NCBI RefSeq assembly: GCF_001894785.1
Contig: NZ_BCWW01000019.1
Coordinates: forward strand, 1-64,000
From: Rhodococcoides fascians NBRC 12155 = LMG 3623
GTDB lineage: Bacteria > Actinomycetota > Actinomycetes > Mycobacteriales > Mycobacteriaceae
Reading direction: 5' to 3'
Length of the DNA: 64,000 nt
Made by a program: the position numbers and the translations under genes. The notes beneath the pieces are model-generated. The model was not told the origin of the DNA. It did not search any database and saw only the letters and a program-made list of their open reading frames with translations. Positions within the stretch are counted from its first letter, which is position 1. Every line of letters starts with the position of its first letter. Shown piece after piece: positions 1-8,057 of this stretch.

Positions 1-14
1 CCTGCGGTGGCTCT

Positions 15-95
15 GGTGGGCGCTGCGCGCCCACCGCCAGAAGCCGGCCGCCAAGGCGGCCTATTGCGGTCTTTCCTTGCCGGGCGCTGCGCGCC
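15..95. repeat. Two hairpins sharing a CGC-tgc-GCG apex
   Basis: Positions 15-35 form a perfect palindrome with 9-base arms (GGTGGGCGC / GCGCCCACC) around tgc. Positions 83-95 repeat the core with 5-base arms around the same tgc loop. The core GCTGCGCG recurs near 164 and inside the larger hairpin at 194-228. The first 237 bases hold no convincing gene. Bidirectional terminators or a small dispersed palindromic repeat fit best. Confidence 0.55.
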
Positions 96-193
96 AACGG
101 CCAACGGATCACCTATCTTGGTTGTCTTCCAACATCTTTCGCATTTAGTACACCTTCGGACCGCTGCGCGCCCCGACCAAGTAGACCGCTACC

Positions 194-228
194 GGGAAGT
201 GGGGCACGCTGCGCGTACCCCACTTCCC
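194..228. terminator. Strong hairpin downstream of the 238-975 gene
   Basis: Perfect 11-base arms (GGGAAGTGGGG / CCCCACTTCCC) enclose a loop that itself contains ACGC-tgc-GCGT. It begins 10 bases past the stop codon of the minus-strand gene ending at 238, the place expected for its terminator. No U-tract follows, which is common for high-GC actinobacterial terminators. Confidence 0.6.
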
Positions 229-237
229 GTGCGACTA

Positions 238-975
238 CTACTCACCCACAGTGAAATTCACATCGAGATACGAGAAATTGTCTCGTAGATGCTGCCGTAC
301 ATCGTCGAGATCTACGGCCTCGTCCGCATCTTCTTGGCTACGCGCCGATCGCGTCATTGTTAATGCAACCGTGACATTCACTTCTACATCGAAGTCACGT
401 TCTCGGCCTTCGAGCCCCCACTGTTCGCAGAACCTCTCGAACTCGCTGCACAGACTGTTCTCGTCCGCCCATTCGCACGCGGACTCGCTCATCCGCCTGA
501 CCCACTCGCGATGGTTCGCACGCTCGGTATTGGCGCTCTCGCGTACGGCCTGCAAGGTCCGTTCGACGGCGGCCCGTTCGTGGATCGGCCGCACATACTC
601 ACCGAACCACGCGGGAGCGGCCCCAGGTGACACCGTGACCGGTGAGATGTCACGTGTACGCACCAACCCCGTCCAGCTCTTGTAGGTGTGCTCGACGGCC
701 ATCAACGGCTCACGCCACACGACAGCAACGCTTGCATGGGTCTCGGTGGCATTGCGCTCGTCCACCGAGAACCATCCCGACGCGGCGATAACGCCGCTTC
801 CATCACTTATCTGCACATAGGCCCCCTCTGCGGGGTATCCCGCAACCAGGGGCTCTGGCAAGGCCTCGAGCACGACGGCCCGGTTCGACCAGTCAGCACC
901 CCCTAGAGACCCGTTGTCGAAGACCACCTCGAGCACGGACGCAACTGGCAACACTGAATCGACGATCGATGTCAT
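238..975 (-). CDS. Hypothetical protein, 245 aa
   Basis: I do not recognise a family. The N-terminal half (residues about 5-95) looks beta-rich and globular. Residues about 125-185 are charged, with R/E/W-rich helices and two cysteines (SLCSEFERFCEQW). The C-terminus is acidic. No signal peptide or membrane segment is seen. ATG at 975 is chosen because GAGAGG lies upstream and because the shared leader motif GACTGACCATC (1007-1017) sits 31 bases before it, as in three other units in this window. It is monocistronic and ends before the hairpin at 194-228. Confidence 0.7.
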   Translation of the reverse strand: MTSIVDSVLPVASVLEVVFDNGSLGGADWSNRAVVLEALPEPLVAGYPAEGAYVQISDGSGVIAASGWFSVDERNATETHASVAVVWREPLMAVEHTYKSWTGLVRTRDISPVTVSPGAAPAWFGEYVRPIHERAAVERTLQAVRESANTERANHREWVRRMSESACEWADENSLCSEFERFCEQWGLEGRERDFDVEVNVTVALTMTRSARSQEDADEAVDLDDVRQHLRDNFSYLDVNFTVGE

Positions 976-1006
976 GGCAGATTTCAGCCTCTCAATTCGG
1001 GTGACG

Positions 1007-1046
1007 GATGGTCAGTCCGCCGATCAACAGAACGCCTCTGAATCTA
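1007..1046 (-). promoter_or_regulatory. Shared leader motif and -10 box, copy A
   Basis: On the minus strand a TAGATT hexamer (1046-1041) is followed by GAGGCGTTCTGTTG and then GACTGACCATC (1017-1007), 31 bases before the ATG at 975. The same order (TAAGAT, GAGGCGTCCTGTTG, GACTGACCATC) occurs at 24815-24777. The 11-mer recurs at 19164-19154 and, with one change, at 18337-18327. The hexamers look like sigma-70 -10 boxes. The 11-mer would then lie in the untranslated leader. Confidence 0.55.
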
Positions 1047-1156
1047 CCATCGAAACACTTGCACTGGAAGACGTAGGAGTCATCGAAACACGTTGATAAA
1101 CAAAGCGTTTGGGATCACATCTATCGACAAGACGCAACCCGGCAGCGGCCGCAATT

Positions 1157-1183
1157 GTCCCCGGCGCACTCGGTGCCGGGGAC
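1157..1183. repeat. GTCCCCGGC hairpin, copy A
   Basis: Perfect 9-base arms GTCCCCGGC / GCCGGGGAC enclose GCACTCGGT. Near-identical copies lie at 19296-19324 and 24858-24884, each 60-145 bases from a GACTGACCATC leader motif. Here it stands between divergent genes (975 minus, about 1229 plus), so it may insulate transcription or serve as a protein-binding site. Confidence 0.6.
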
Positions 1184-1228
1184 CGGGTGCGCCCTGTCCG
1201 AAGCCAATGCCGGAATAGGATCGCTCAG

Positions 1229-2197
1229 GTGCCCCGTCCCTTTCCTCTTCTCGACGACTCCGTCTTCACCTCCTCCGGATACAAGCGGAGTACCAAACGG
1301 GTGGGACCCGATCTCGAGGACGCCTGCCTCTGCGGATCCCGCCGGCGGACGCGGTCCTGCCATGCGACTGCAGCCGGTCGCTGGATCGTCTCGGAACCGC
1401 CACCCCTCCTGAACGATGCTCGCACTGGCTACGCACACCCCGAGTGCTTCGGCCAGGCAGGAGCAGACTGTTCCGACAAGATCAGTAGAGAGCATTGGAT
1501 CAGTGCCAACATTCACCGGCAGCTGCACATCGACGGAAAAGCACCCATGCTCAGCGGCGCACCGTGGCTGCATGGAGCATCGAAATCGGTAGGCACAAAA
1601 GCACTAGCCTCGAAGATCCTCTGTGAGCGCCACAACAATGCATTGTCACCTTTGGATTCCATTGCAGGACAGTTCTTTCAGGCAGTACGGGACATGCAGT
1701 TGTCCTTGGCGAGCACGACAGCACCTTTCCTGGGGCCGGCCGACGATCATTTCCTCCTTCTCAGTGGACCACGACTACAACTTTGGCTCCTCAAACTCGT
1801 TCTCGGGGGCGTGGCCTCACGCTCCTTCGGTGCGGCCGGCACACCCCTCAAGTCAGTCAGGACACAACCAGGGGTTGCGCTCCATGATATTCTTTGGCGC
1901 GGAGCGTTGTTCCCTAATCGATGGGGACTGCACGCTCGAAGGCACCGAGTCGATCCCAAGGGCACGCCAGAATCCATCGGCGTCATCAACCAAACAATTG
2001 ACGACGAGGTATGCGGTGCAACAGTTCAATTCGGGGCACTCAATCTGAACCTCGGCCTTGGGGTGCCCGAGAACAGCGCGACGGTACAACCTGCTTCATA
2101 CCGCTTCGATAGACCCTCGACAGACGTCCAGAAATACATTGCGCTTGCCTGGCCAGAGGACGGCCACGAACCCATCAGTTACTCGAACCTTGGATAG
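1229..2197 (+). CDS. Putative zinc-binding, HNH-like hypothetical protein (322 aa)
   Basis: The N-terminus carries a CxCGSxxxxxxxC pattern resembling a SEC-C or zinc-ribbon element. A segment reading CSDKISREHWIS, followed about 50 residues later by LCERHNNALSPLD, matches in general form a widespread bacterial family annotated as HNH-like or hypothetical: conserved C, EH, H and CxxHN residues suggest a metal site. The rest is unrecognised. The frame is open from 1109, but that would translate the hairpin at 1157-1183. GTG 1229 after GGA is therefore preferred, though not certain. Confidence 0.6.
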   Translation: MPRPFPLLDDSVFTSSGYKRSTKRVGPDLEDACLCGSRRRTRSCHATAAGRWIVSEPPPLLNDARTGYAHPECFGQAGADCSDKISREHWISANIHRQLHIDGKAPMLSGAPWLHGASKSVGTKALASKILCERHNNALSPLDSIAGQFFQAVRDMQLSLASTTAPFLGPADDHFLLLSGPRLQLWLLKLVLGGVASRSFGAAGTPLKSVRTQPGVALHDILWRGALFPNRWGLHARRHRVDPKGTPESIGVINQTIDDEVCGATVQFGALNLNLGLGVPENSATVQPASYRFDRPSTDVQKYIALAWPEDGHEPISYSNLG

Positions 2198-2277
2198 CCC
2201 ACGGCGCGGCCGCTCCGCCACCAACAGCGTTGATAGCTCCCATTTCGACCTCGTATTCGCGATGTATTCTCGCGGGC

Positions 2278-2568
2278 ATGACGCTCACCAGTTCGCTGGA
2301 CCAGGCCAGTTCTACGATCCACGACGCCGGCCTCCGCATTCAATCTCTGCAGTCCACACTGGACGGCACCAAGCGAGACCTTGCGCAAACGCAGGAAGAA
2401 CTGGCTCGCCTAGCTCTCGTTCTCGACACCTACGCTGCAGCTACCGAGGCTGGGCAACCTGCTGAAGGGAACCAGCTCAGACTGATCTCAGGAGCACTTG
2501 CTGCCGCAGCACAGAGCCTCACTAAGTCGTCCGACGCGCTTCGCGACGACGTGATCGCAGGCATCTAG
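2278..2568 (+). CDS. Small coiled-coil hypothetical protein (96 aa)
   Basis: Nearly the whole product is predicted helix with heptad-like spacing: SSLDQASSTIHDAGLRIQ and TQEELARLALVLDTY, then an alanine-rich segment. It is soluble, cytoplasmic and of unknown role. ATG 2278 is preferred to an upstream in-frame TTG at 2230. No good ribosome site is visible for either. It follows the preceding plus-strand gene by 80 bases and may be co-transcribed. Confidence 0.5.
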   Translation: MTLTSSLDQASSTIHDAGLRIQSLQSTLDGTKRDLAQTQEELARLALVLDTYAAATEAGQPAEGNQLRLISGALAAAAQSLTKSSDALRDDVIAGI

Positions 2569-2848
2569 CTAGCAGGTGACCGCCCCTTGGTCTCGGTCTC
2601 TGCGTCTCCGCGACGAGCTCGCCGGGCTTGCCAAGTACCTGATCGAACTGCATCGCTCGACAACCCGGTTTGGAGCTGGTTTGCCGCCAGGCGGGGAAGC
2701 CGTCGCTCGACACAGTTACGCAGCCCCGCCCCATAGCCCTGCAAGAGGATTGCCCACCCAGCGTAGTTGATTGAACGACCCTCGACGTCGCGCACGTGAC
2801 AACAACAGTGACCCGTCGTGAATTGCTGAGCAGAACTCATCGATCCTG

Positions 2849-3478
2849 TTGAGCACCGACTCGGCCGGGGACGATTGCACTGTGATCCACACCGGAACCG
2901 AAAACTTTCGTATCCATTCCCACGTCTCACGGGATCCGGTAGCGGCCCACAGCAACAACACTATTCGGGTTCACGCTGTTGATGTTCGGGGTCCGATCGA
3001 ACTGCGCCGCGCTACCGTTGATCTCGTCCTCGAACAGCAACTCGCACGCGCTCGACGAGTCGCGTTGACCGAACGTCCGTACGCGCAGCCGTGGCACGAA
3101 TATTTGACCTCACTCGGCGACGGAGATCAGGAGTTTCTTGATCTGATAGAGGCGGCGTCCCAGCAGCTCGTAGCCCGGTCCGGACGCGCCGAGGTAGTTG
3201 CGAAGGTGTGCTTGGCTGTAATGCTCGCGTCTGGGTGTGTGGTTCGGCCGGCGTTCGACGGCGGAGCGCGGACGACCAATCGTGCAGCCGAGTCGGCCGA
3301 CGGTCAGGACGACATGGCAGCGTTCCCGGAAACGTGGGCGGCGCGAGACGTCACTCGAAATAACAGGCTGGTGCTTGCAGTGGGATCGCTTCCTGCGAGC
3401 GATCCCACCTTGGCGGACGCCCTGATCACTGCGGTCGTACAGCCGTGCCGAGTCAGTGTGTTTCGCCCGCATTCTTGA
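2849..3478 (+). CDS. Doubtful open frame, 209 codons
   Basis: This is the best open frame in 2569-3519, and its middle (about 3000-3230) has plausible composition (IELRRATVDLVLEQQLARAR). The end runs through an 11-base inverted repeat at 3380-3408, and no ribosome site is evident. The minus-strand frames here are arginine-rich and look like shadows. It may be a degenerate gene or non-coding DNA. I recognise no family. Confidence 0.3.
   Translation: MSTDSAGDDCTVIHTGTENFRIHSHVSRDPVAAHSNNTIRVHAVDVRGPIELRRATVDLVLEQQLARARRVALTERPYAQPWHEYLTSLGDGDQEFLDLIEAASQQLVARSGRAEVVAKVCLAVMLASGCVVRPAFDGGARTTNRAAESADGQDDMAAFPETWAARDVTRNNRLVLAVGSLPASDPTLADALITAVVQPCRVSVFRPHS
3380..3408. repeat. Inverted repeat, GTGGGATCGCT arms
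   Basis: Perfect 11-base arms (3380-3390, 3398-3408) with a 7-base loop. Nine bases of the arm (GGGATCGCT / AGCGATCCC) are repeated in a second hairpin at 3511-3535, so these are two members of one small repeat family near the end of the kinase/FHA operon. Confidence 0.6.
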
Positions 3479-3510
3479 CAGAACACGGCGATACGCCCGG
3501 ACAGTGATCG

Positions 3511-3535
3511 GGGATCGCTCTAGTCGAGCGATCCC
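3511..3535 (-). terminator. Hairpin overlapping the operon's last stop codon
   Basis: Arms GGGATCGCT (3511-3519) and AGCGATCCC (3527-3535) flank a 7-base loop that contains the TAG stop (3522-3520) of the FHA-like gene. It is probably the terminator of the six-gene operon, with the related hairpin at 3380-3408 as a back-up. No U-tract is present. Confidence 0.5.
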
Positions 3536-4392
3536 AGGCGCGAGTCTTGCCGATGATCGTGGAACGACAGCATGTTGTGCGCGACGATCCACTGTAGAAA
3601 CGAATCCGGGAGAGCGTGAATGGCGTCGGCATCGACGTGGTGCCCGACTTGGGTCAGGGCGTGACGGAAAAGCAGCACCTTCTGACGCTCGCCAGAGAGC
3701 CCGGGCCTGCTCGCCGAAGGCTCGAAACGCGGCGGCCACTCCAGAAGATCGCTGAAGTGCCATTCGATTAGATCGAGTGCGGCCAGATACTCCCGATGCG
3801 CCTTGGTCCCCGGCACGACCTTTGGGTAGAAGTACTGGTCAGTCGGGTCTTCTCCGGCTGTGAGACCGGTTTCTAATTCGCCCGGAACATAGTTCGGGGA
3901 CGTCGGTGGCAACCGATGCACCCTGCCCGGATGTACGAGCACCCAGACTGCCTGCTCGTGGGATGTCGTTTGACCGCGTTCCAACGGTCCCGAGCAATCG
4001 ACTCGGAACGACGTGGGGTCCGTTGTCACGAAAAAATTCTCGTTCATTCTCAGCGCTCTAGCGGTTGCGTGACCCCACCACTGGATATGGCAGCCTCCGC
4101 GCTGCTTGGTCCTAACCTGCGTCGCGTCCGCCCTCTCCGTGATCAAAAAACTGTTCCGAGAGAACGCCTTATGTGCATCCGGCACATCTAGTCGTCTGTA
4201 TCCGTCGGTGACGTTCTTGGTGGGCCTACCGATTTCGAGGCGGTCCCCTTCCTCCAGCTGGATCGCAGGTCCGACCTGTTTCGGCGGGCTGAACCTTACG
4301 ACGGGGACGCGCCTGTTGTTCGCACCGTCATCTCGGTACTTGACGATGTCCGAGGCCCACACTTCGACCGTGGTGTAATTCGTTGCCGTCAT
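3520..4392 (-). CDS. FHA-like domain protein, last gene of the signalling operon (290 aa)
   Basis: Residues about 45-125 hold a pattern like a divergent FHA fold: GDRLEIGRPTKN (GR turn), then FSRNSFLI in place of the canonical SRxHxxI, with strand-like segments between. FHA domains bind phosphothreonine, so a role as a reader of the upstream kinase is the natural inference. The C-terminal 150 residues, with several Trp/Pro motifs, are unrecognised. No membrane segment is seen. It starts 3 bases after the stop of the FHA-SEDS-PBP gene, so translation is probably coupled. The FHA call is from pattern only. Confidence 0.6.
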   Translation of the reverse strand: MTATNYTTVEVWASDIVKYRDDGANNRRVPVVRFSPPKQVGPAIQLEEGDRLEIGRPTKNVTDGYRRLDVPDAHKAFSRNSFLITERADATQVRTKQRGGCHIQWWGHATARALRMNENFFVTTDPTSFRVDCSGPLERGQTTSHEQAVWVLVHPGRVHRLPPTSPNYVPGELETGLTAGEDPTDQYFYPKVVPGTKAHREYLAALDLIEWHFSDLLEWPPRFEPSASRPGLSGERQKVLLFRHALTQVGHHVDADAIHALPDSFLQWIVAHNMLSFHDHRQDSRLGSLD

Positions 4393-4395
4393 GAA

Positions 4396-7300
4396 CTATT
4401 TTCCCTGCGTTCCTTGTGGTTTGCGACACGGGCCGATATCTTCTCGTACTGCGTCGATTGCCGCCACCGCTACCTCGGCTGCGACGGGAGCGGCATCCGC
4501 TGCACCGGATCGAGGCGACTGTTCACCGCCCAAGATTCGGACGGCGATGACTATTTCGGGGTTCTCTGCCGGCGCGAGTGCGACTACCCAGCCGTCGTAG
4601 GAACCGCGGTCGTCATCCGCGGTGCCGGTCTTCGCGGCGACCGGCATGTCGAGAATCCCGAGCTCGCCTGCGTGTCCGTCCTGCACGACCGCCCGCATAC
4701 CGTCGAGCACGGGTCCGGTAACCGGGTTGTCGAGAACGAGTGCGGTTGCCGGTGGCGACGTAACGGAGTCGACATCCAGCTGGTCGTCTGTGCATTGCCC
4801 TAGCTGCACCCGCGCGCGGGGTAGTGCTCCGTTCGTCGCGAGTCGGCCCACCGCCACGGCCATTTCGTACGGTGATGCGCGGACGTCCTGCTGACCGAAT
4901 CCCGTGCGCGCAAGCGCATCTGGGTCGTCGCCGACGCCTCCCACGACGATGCCGGGGTGAGTCGGGAAGTCGGCGGAATCGGCGGAGAGCACCGCGGTCA
5001 TCTGGGTGATCGACTGCAGACCGGTTCGGATGGCGATCTCGGCGAATGCGGTGTTACTGGACTCCGCAAGTGCCTGGGTCAGATCGCCGCCGCCTTCGAT
5101 GTTGCCGGCGTTGTGGACGATGCCGACCCCGCCCGGGGGTGTGTATTCGTCGCGAACCGGCGTGGTGGTGTTCTGTCCTGCGCTCAGGGCGCTGGCTGCG
5201 ACGATGGTTTTGAACGTCGATCCCGGTGCGCTTTGCGAATACACCGCCGGGTAGCCGGCGTCATAGGAGTGTTGGTCCGAGCGGTGTGAGTAGAGGCCGA
5301 GGATACTGCCGTCCTTGAGGTCCAAGGCTACGACGTCCCCTTCGTATCCGCGGGTTTCGAGACCGTCGCGGGCAGCGGTCTGGACCGCTGAATCGAGGGA
5401 GGTGACCATTGTCGGTGATTCGCATGCCTTCTTCACAACAAGGTGTTCCAGCCATGGTCGTAAGCAAGTGCCGGCGCTCATGTTCGTGGCGACGAAGTAG
5501 GCGGCGTCGATGTCTCCGTTGAGCTGCGGTATCGACGACTCCAGGGTGCGGGTTTGCACGTCGGCATCGGTGGTCGCGTCACGCATCGTCGATGGGACGA
5601 GGAACGGCGTCCCGTCGCGGAAGACAACCGGGCCGGGGTTTCGTGACGCGGCATCCTGGGCTGCGGTTCGTGCGGGAACTTCGGGTACGACGGTTTGCCA
5701 GGCAACCAAAGTGATGACGATCAACCACAGTCCGAGGATCGCCCACTTCGTTCGGTCGACGCGTGCGACAACGCGGAGTTCGGGGACGCTTGGAACCGGC
5801 CGCCAGCGGTGGGATCCGATGCCGACGATAAGCCCGACGGCGATCCACATACAGGTCAGCGAGCTTCCTCCGTTGGAGAGGAACGGGACGACCATCCCCG
5901 TGACAGGCACCTTGTTGATGGTGGCGAGCGTGACGTACAGGGCTTGCACGGACACCATGGCTGCCAGGCCGGTCGAGATCAGGCGTGGCCCTGCGCTGGT
6001 GGCACGGATTGCCGACAGCCAGCAGGCGGTGACCAAGGCACCGAATAGGCAACAGATTGCTATGACCACTATCGCTCCCCGTTCCTCTCCGATGCCGGCG
6101 AGGACGAAGTCGTTCTCTACGTTGGCGACGTCGAGCGGGGATCCGTTGTTGAAGCCGGTGCCGAGCCAGCCTCCGGTCGCGAACGACCGAAGTGCCGCGC
6201 CTGTGTTCTGAAGCTGTCCGTCGGACGTGATGGGGTTCAACATCTGGTCGATGCGGGCGCGGAGCTTTCCCACACCGAAAAAGGTTGCGACGACGAGGAC
6301 TGTACCGACGGCCGTAAATCCGATCCAGACGCGCGGTGGCGGGCCGCACACGATCAGCATGACTGCTACTGCACCGGTGAGCACGAGTACCGGACCGAGG
6401 TCGGATGCGTAGCCACCGAGGGCCGCGGCGAAGGCGACCGGCCAGCAGGCTAGCAACGCGGGCGTAACCCTTCCCGCTCGCAGCGCTGGTCCTGCGGCAT
6501 ACAGCATCGATCCCAATCCGATGATGATCAGGATTCTGGCCAGATCGCCCGTCTGTCCGACGAAGGGCCCGACAGATATCCAACCAGGGGCACCGTTGAC
6601 TAGTACGCCGATCCCGGGCATGAGGGGAAGCGTCAGTGCGACACAACCTGCGACCGCTACGCCTGTCCCCGTGATCGAGCGAGCGGTGGTGTTCCACGTA
6701 CTGCCGATCCACGCAGCGACGAGGAACGCGGCCACCCCGACCAAGGCCCACCGCGCCTGGTCGACGCCGCTACCCGGATAGAGCCTCTCCGCCGTCACGG
6801 CACCGAGGCACGTGAGGGTCCAGGCGGCGACTGGGATCACGAGGGAGGCGGATGCGCCCACAACGCGCCGAACGAACGCACACAACACGATCGGAACCAC
6901 CGCTGCCGCCGCGACGTAGAGCAACGAATGCTGCACGGACCAACCCAGCTGGGCTGCTGCAGTCAGCACCAGCGCGGGAGGTCCCCCAAGAGCCGCGAGG
7001 TCGCTGGAACTCTGCCCGCCGCTGAAACCGGGTGCGCCGCCACCTGCTGGTCGAGTCGCCACCGCTTCCGTGTGTACCCGCAGGAGGGCGAGAACTGTGA
7101 GCGCCAGTACGGACAGCGTCGCGAGCATGTCGGCGATCATCTCGACGCCCCCGAGGCACTTCGTTTCACCAGACGTATCCGGTCGTGCTTTCCCAGTCGG
7201 ATCACGCACTCGGACGTCGCCGCCCTCGGTTCGCGGGGGGGCCACCCGGCTGTTGTCGAGCCAGGTGCCGTTGGTGCTGTCGAGATCTTCGACTTCGACC

Positions 7301-7986
7301 ACCTGAGCGGCGGGATGCCAGCGCAGGGCAGCGTGTGCCCGTGAGACGGTCCGCGAGGAAACGACAATGTCGGATGTGGAGGATGCGCCGACCACGTAGC
7401 GCCGACCCTTGCGAAGAGCGACGCGTCGACCGTCGGGCAGATCGGCGAACCACAGCTCGGAGGCGTCACCCGGCGCGACATCGGTGATGTCGTCCTCGCC
7501 GCGCGGTCGGCGAGGGACGTCGCCGACTTGGTCGGTCGGAGAGTCGTCGCCGTCGGGATAGCGAAGTACTACCTCGACATCTCGTCGGCCGAGAGCCGGG
7601 TTTGCGCGGAGGGAGAACGCAACGCCGGAGTAGTTCCACGATTCTGCTTCAGCACGGGCGGCGAGATCTTCTCCCAGTTCACGGGAGAACTGCACCCAGA
7701 TCGGCACGACGCGTTCATACATCTCCGGAGCGAGTTCGAGGAGCACGCCTACCGGCATGAACTTCGTTCGAGCGGTGCCGATCGCACCGCTCACGATCTT
7801 GTCCAGAACCCGGACACTAACGTTTTCGGGGGTGGGTAGAGGAACCCGAAGACGCTCCTGCACCGTCTTGGAGACGGCGCGAGGAGCGTTCCCCGCGAAA
7901 GTGCCCTGTGCGCGTTGGGTCCGAACCACTTTCGCAATGACAGCGGCTGTAGCGACCAGTGCTGCGATGATGATCAGAGCAGTCAT
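4396..7986 (-). CDS. FhaA_N-FHA-SEDS-PBP fusion: polymerase plus transpeptidase in one chain (1196 aa)
   Basis: One polypeptide holds parts usually encoded separately. In order: an N-terminal membrane segment (1-20), an FhaA N-terminal-like domain (about 35-150), an FHA domain (about 185-255, with SRAHA and STNGT), a multi-pass RodA/FtsW (SEDS) glycosyltransferase region (about 284-730, including ENDFVLAGIGEERG and PFLSNGGSS), then a class B PBP transpeptidase with SxxK at S923-K926, SSN at 976-978 and KTGT at 1119. The FHA GR turn reads VGAS, so the usual phosphothreonine-contacting Arg is missing. Predicted role: lipid II polymerisation and cross-linking in the membrane under kinase control. 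ATG 7986 follows GGAGGAAAGC. A further in-frame ATG at 8013 is less likely. It sits between PP2C and the small FHA gene. Confidence 0.9.
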   Translation of the reverse strand: MTALIIIAALVATAAVIAKVVRTQRAQGTFAGNAPRAVSKTVQERLRVPLPTPENVSVRVLDKIVSGAIGTARTKFMPVGVLLELAPEMYERVVPIWVQFSRELGEDLAARAEAESWNYSGVAFSLRANPALGRRDVEVVLRYPDGDDSPTDQVGDVPRRPRGEDDITDVAPGDASELWFADLPDGRRVALRKGRRYVVGASSTSDIVVSSRTVSRAHAALRWHPAAQVVEVEDLDSTNGTWLDNSRVAPPRTEGGDVRVRDPTGKARPDTSGETKCLGGVEMIADMLATLSVLALTVLALLRVHTEAVATRPAGGGAPGFSGGQSSSDLAALGGPPALVLTAAAQLGWSVQHSLLYVAAAAVVPIVLCAFVRRVVGASASLVIPVAAWTLTCLGAVTAERLYPGSGVDQARWALVGVAAFLVAAWIGSTWNTTARSITGTGVAVAGCVALTLPLMPGIGVLVNGAPGWISVGPFVGQTGDLARILIIIGLGSMLYAAGPALRAGRVTPALLACWPVAFAAALGGYASDLGPVLVLTGAVAVMLIVCGPPPRVWIGFTAVGTVLVVATFFGVGKLRARIDQMLNPITSDGQLQNTGAALRSFATGGWLGTGFNNGSPLDVANVENDFVLAGIGEERGAIVVIAICCLFGALVTACWLSAIRATSAGPRLISTGLAAMVSVQALYVTLATINKVPVTGMVVPFLSNGGSSLTCMWIAVGLIVGIGSHRWRPVPSVPELRVVARVDRTKWAILGLWLIVITLVAWQTVVPEVPARTAAQDAASRNPGPVVFRDGTPFLVPSTMRDATTDADVQTRTLESSIPQLNGDIDAAYFVATNMSAGTCLRPWLEHLVVKKACESPTMVTSLDSAVQTAARDGLETRGYEGDVVALDLKDGSILGLYSHRSDQHSYDAGYPAVYSQSAPGSTFKTIVAASALSAGQNTTTPVRDEYTPPGGVGIVHNAGNIEGGGDLTQALAESSNTAFAEIAIRTGLQSITQMTAVLSADSADFPTHPGIVVGGVGDDPDALARTGFGQQDVRASPYEMAVAVGRLATNGALPRARVQLGQCTDDQLDVDSVTSPPATALVLDNPVTGPVLDGMRAVVQDGHAGELGILDMPVAAKTGTADDDRGSYDGWVVALAPAENPEIVIAVRILGGEQSPRSGAADAAPVAAEVAVAAIDAVREDIGPCRKPQGTQGK

Positions 7987-8014
7987 GCTTTCCTCCTCGG
8001 TCGAGGAAAGCATG
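7984..8014 (-). promoter_or_regulatory. Inverted repeat masking the ribosome site and start codon of the fusion gene
   Basis: Perfect 12-base arms CATGCTTTCCTC (7984-7995) and GAGGAAAGCATG (8003-8014) with a 7-base loop. On the minus-strand mRNA the 3' arm contains GAGGAAAG and the ATG at 7986, so a folded hairpin would hide both Shine-Dalgarno and start. The 5' arm carries a second ATG (8013) in the same frame. This suggests translational control of the fusion relative to the phosphatase upstream. Confidence 0.6.
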
Positions 8015-8057
8015 ACGCGCTACGGCCTTCACGAACAGAACCGATGGATTCTGTAGT

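Noticed and set aside
3110..3763. Minus-strand frame of 217 codons
   Set aside because: Arg-rich composition, crosses two hairpins and the end of the FHA-like gene. No motif seen.
5579..6751. Long open frame (390 codons) on the minus strand inside the SEDS region
   Set aside because: Arg/His/Pro-rich product in another frame of the same strand as the SEDS-PBP gene. The SEDS frame has clear membrane helices and motifs, so this is a shadow.
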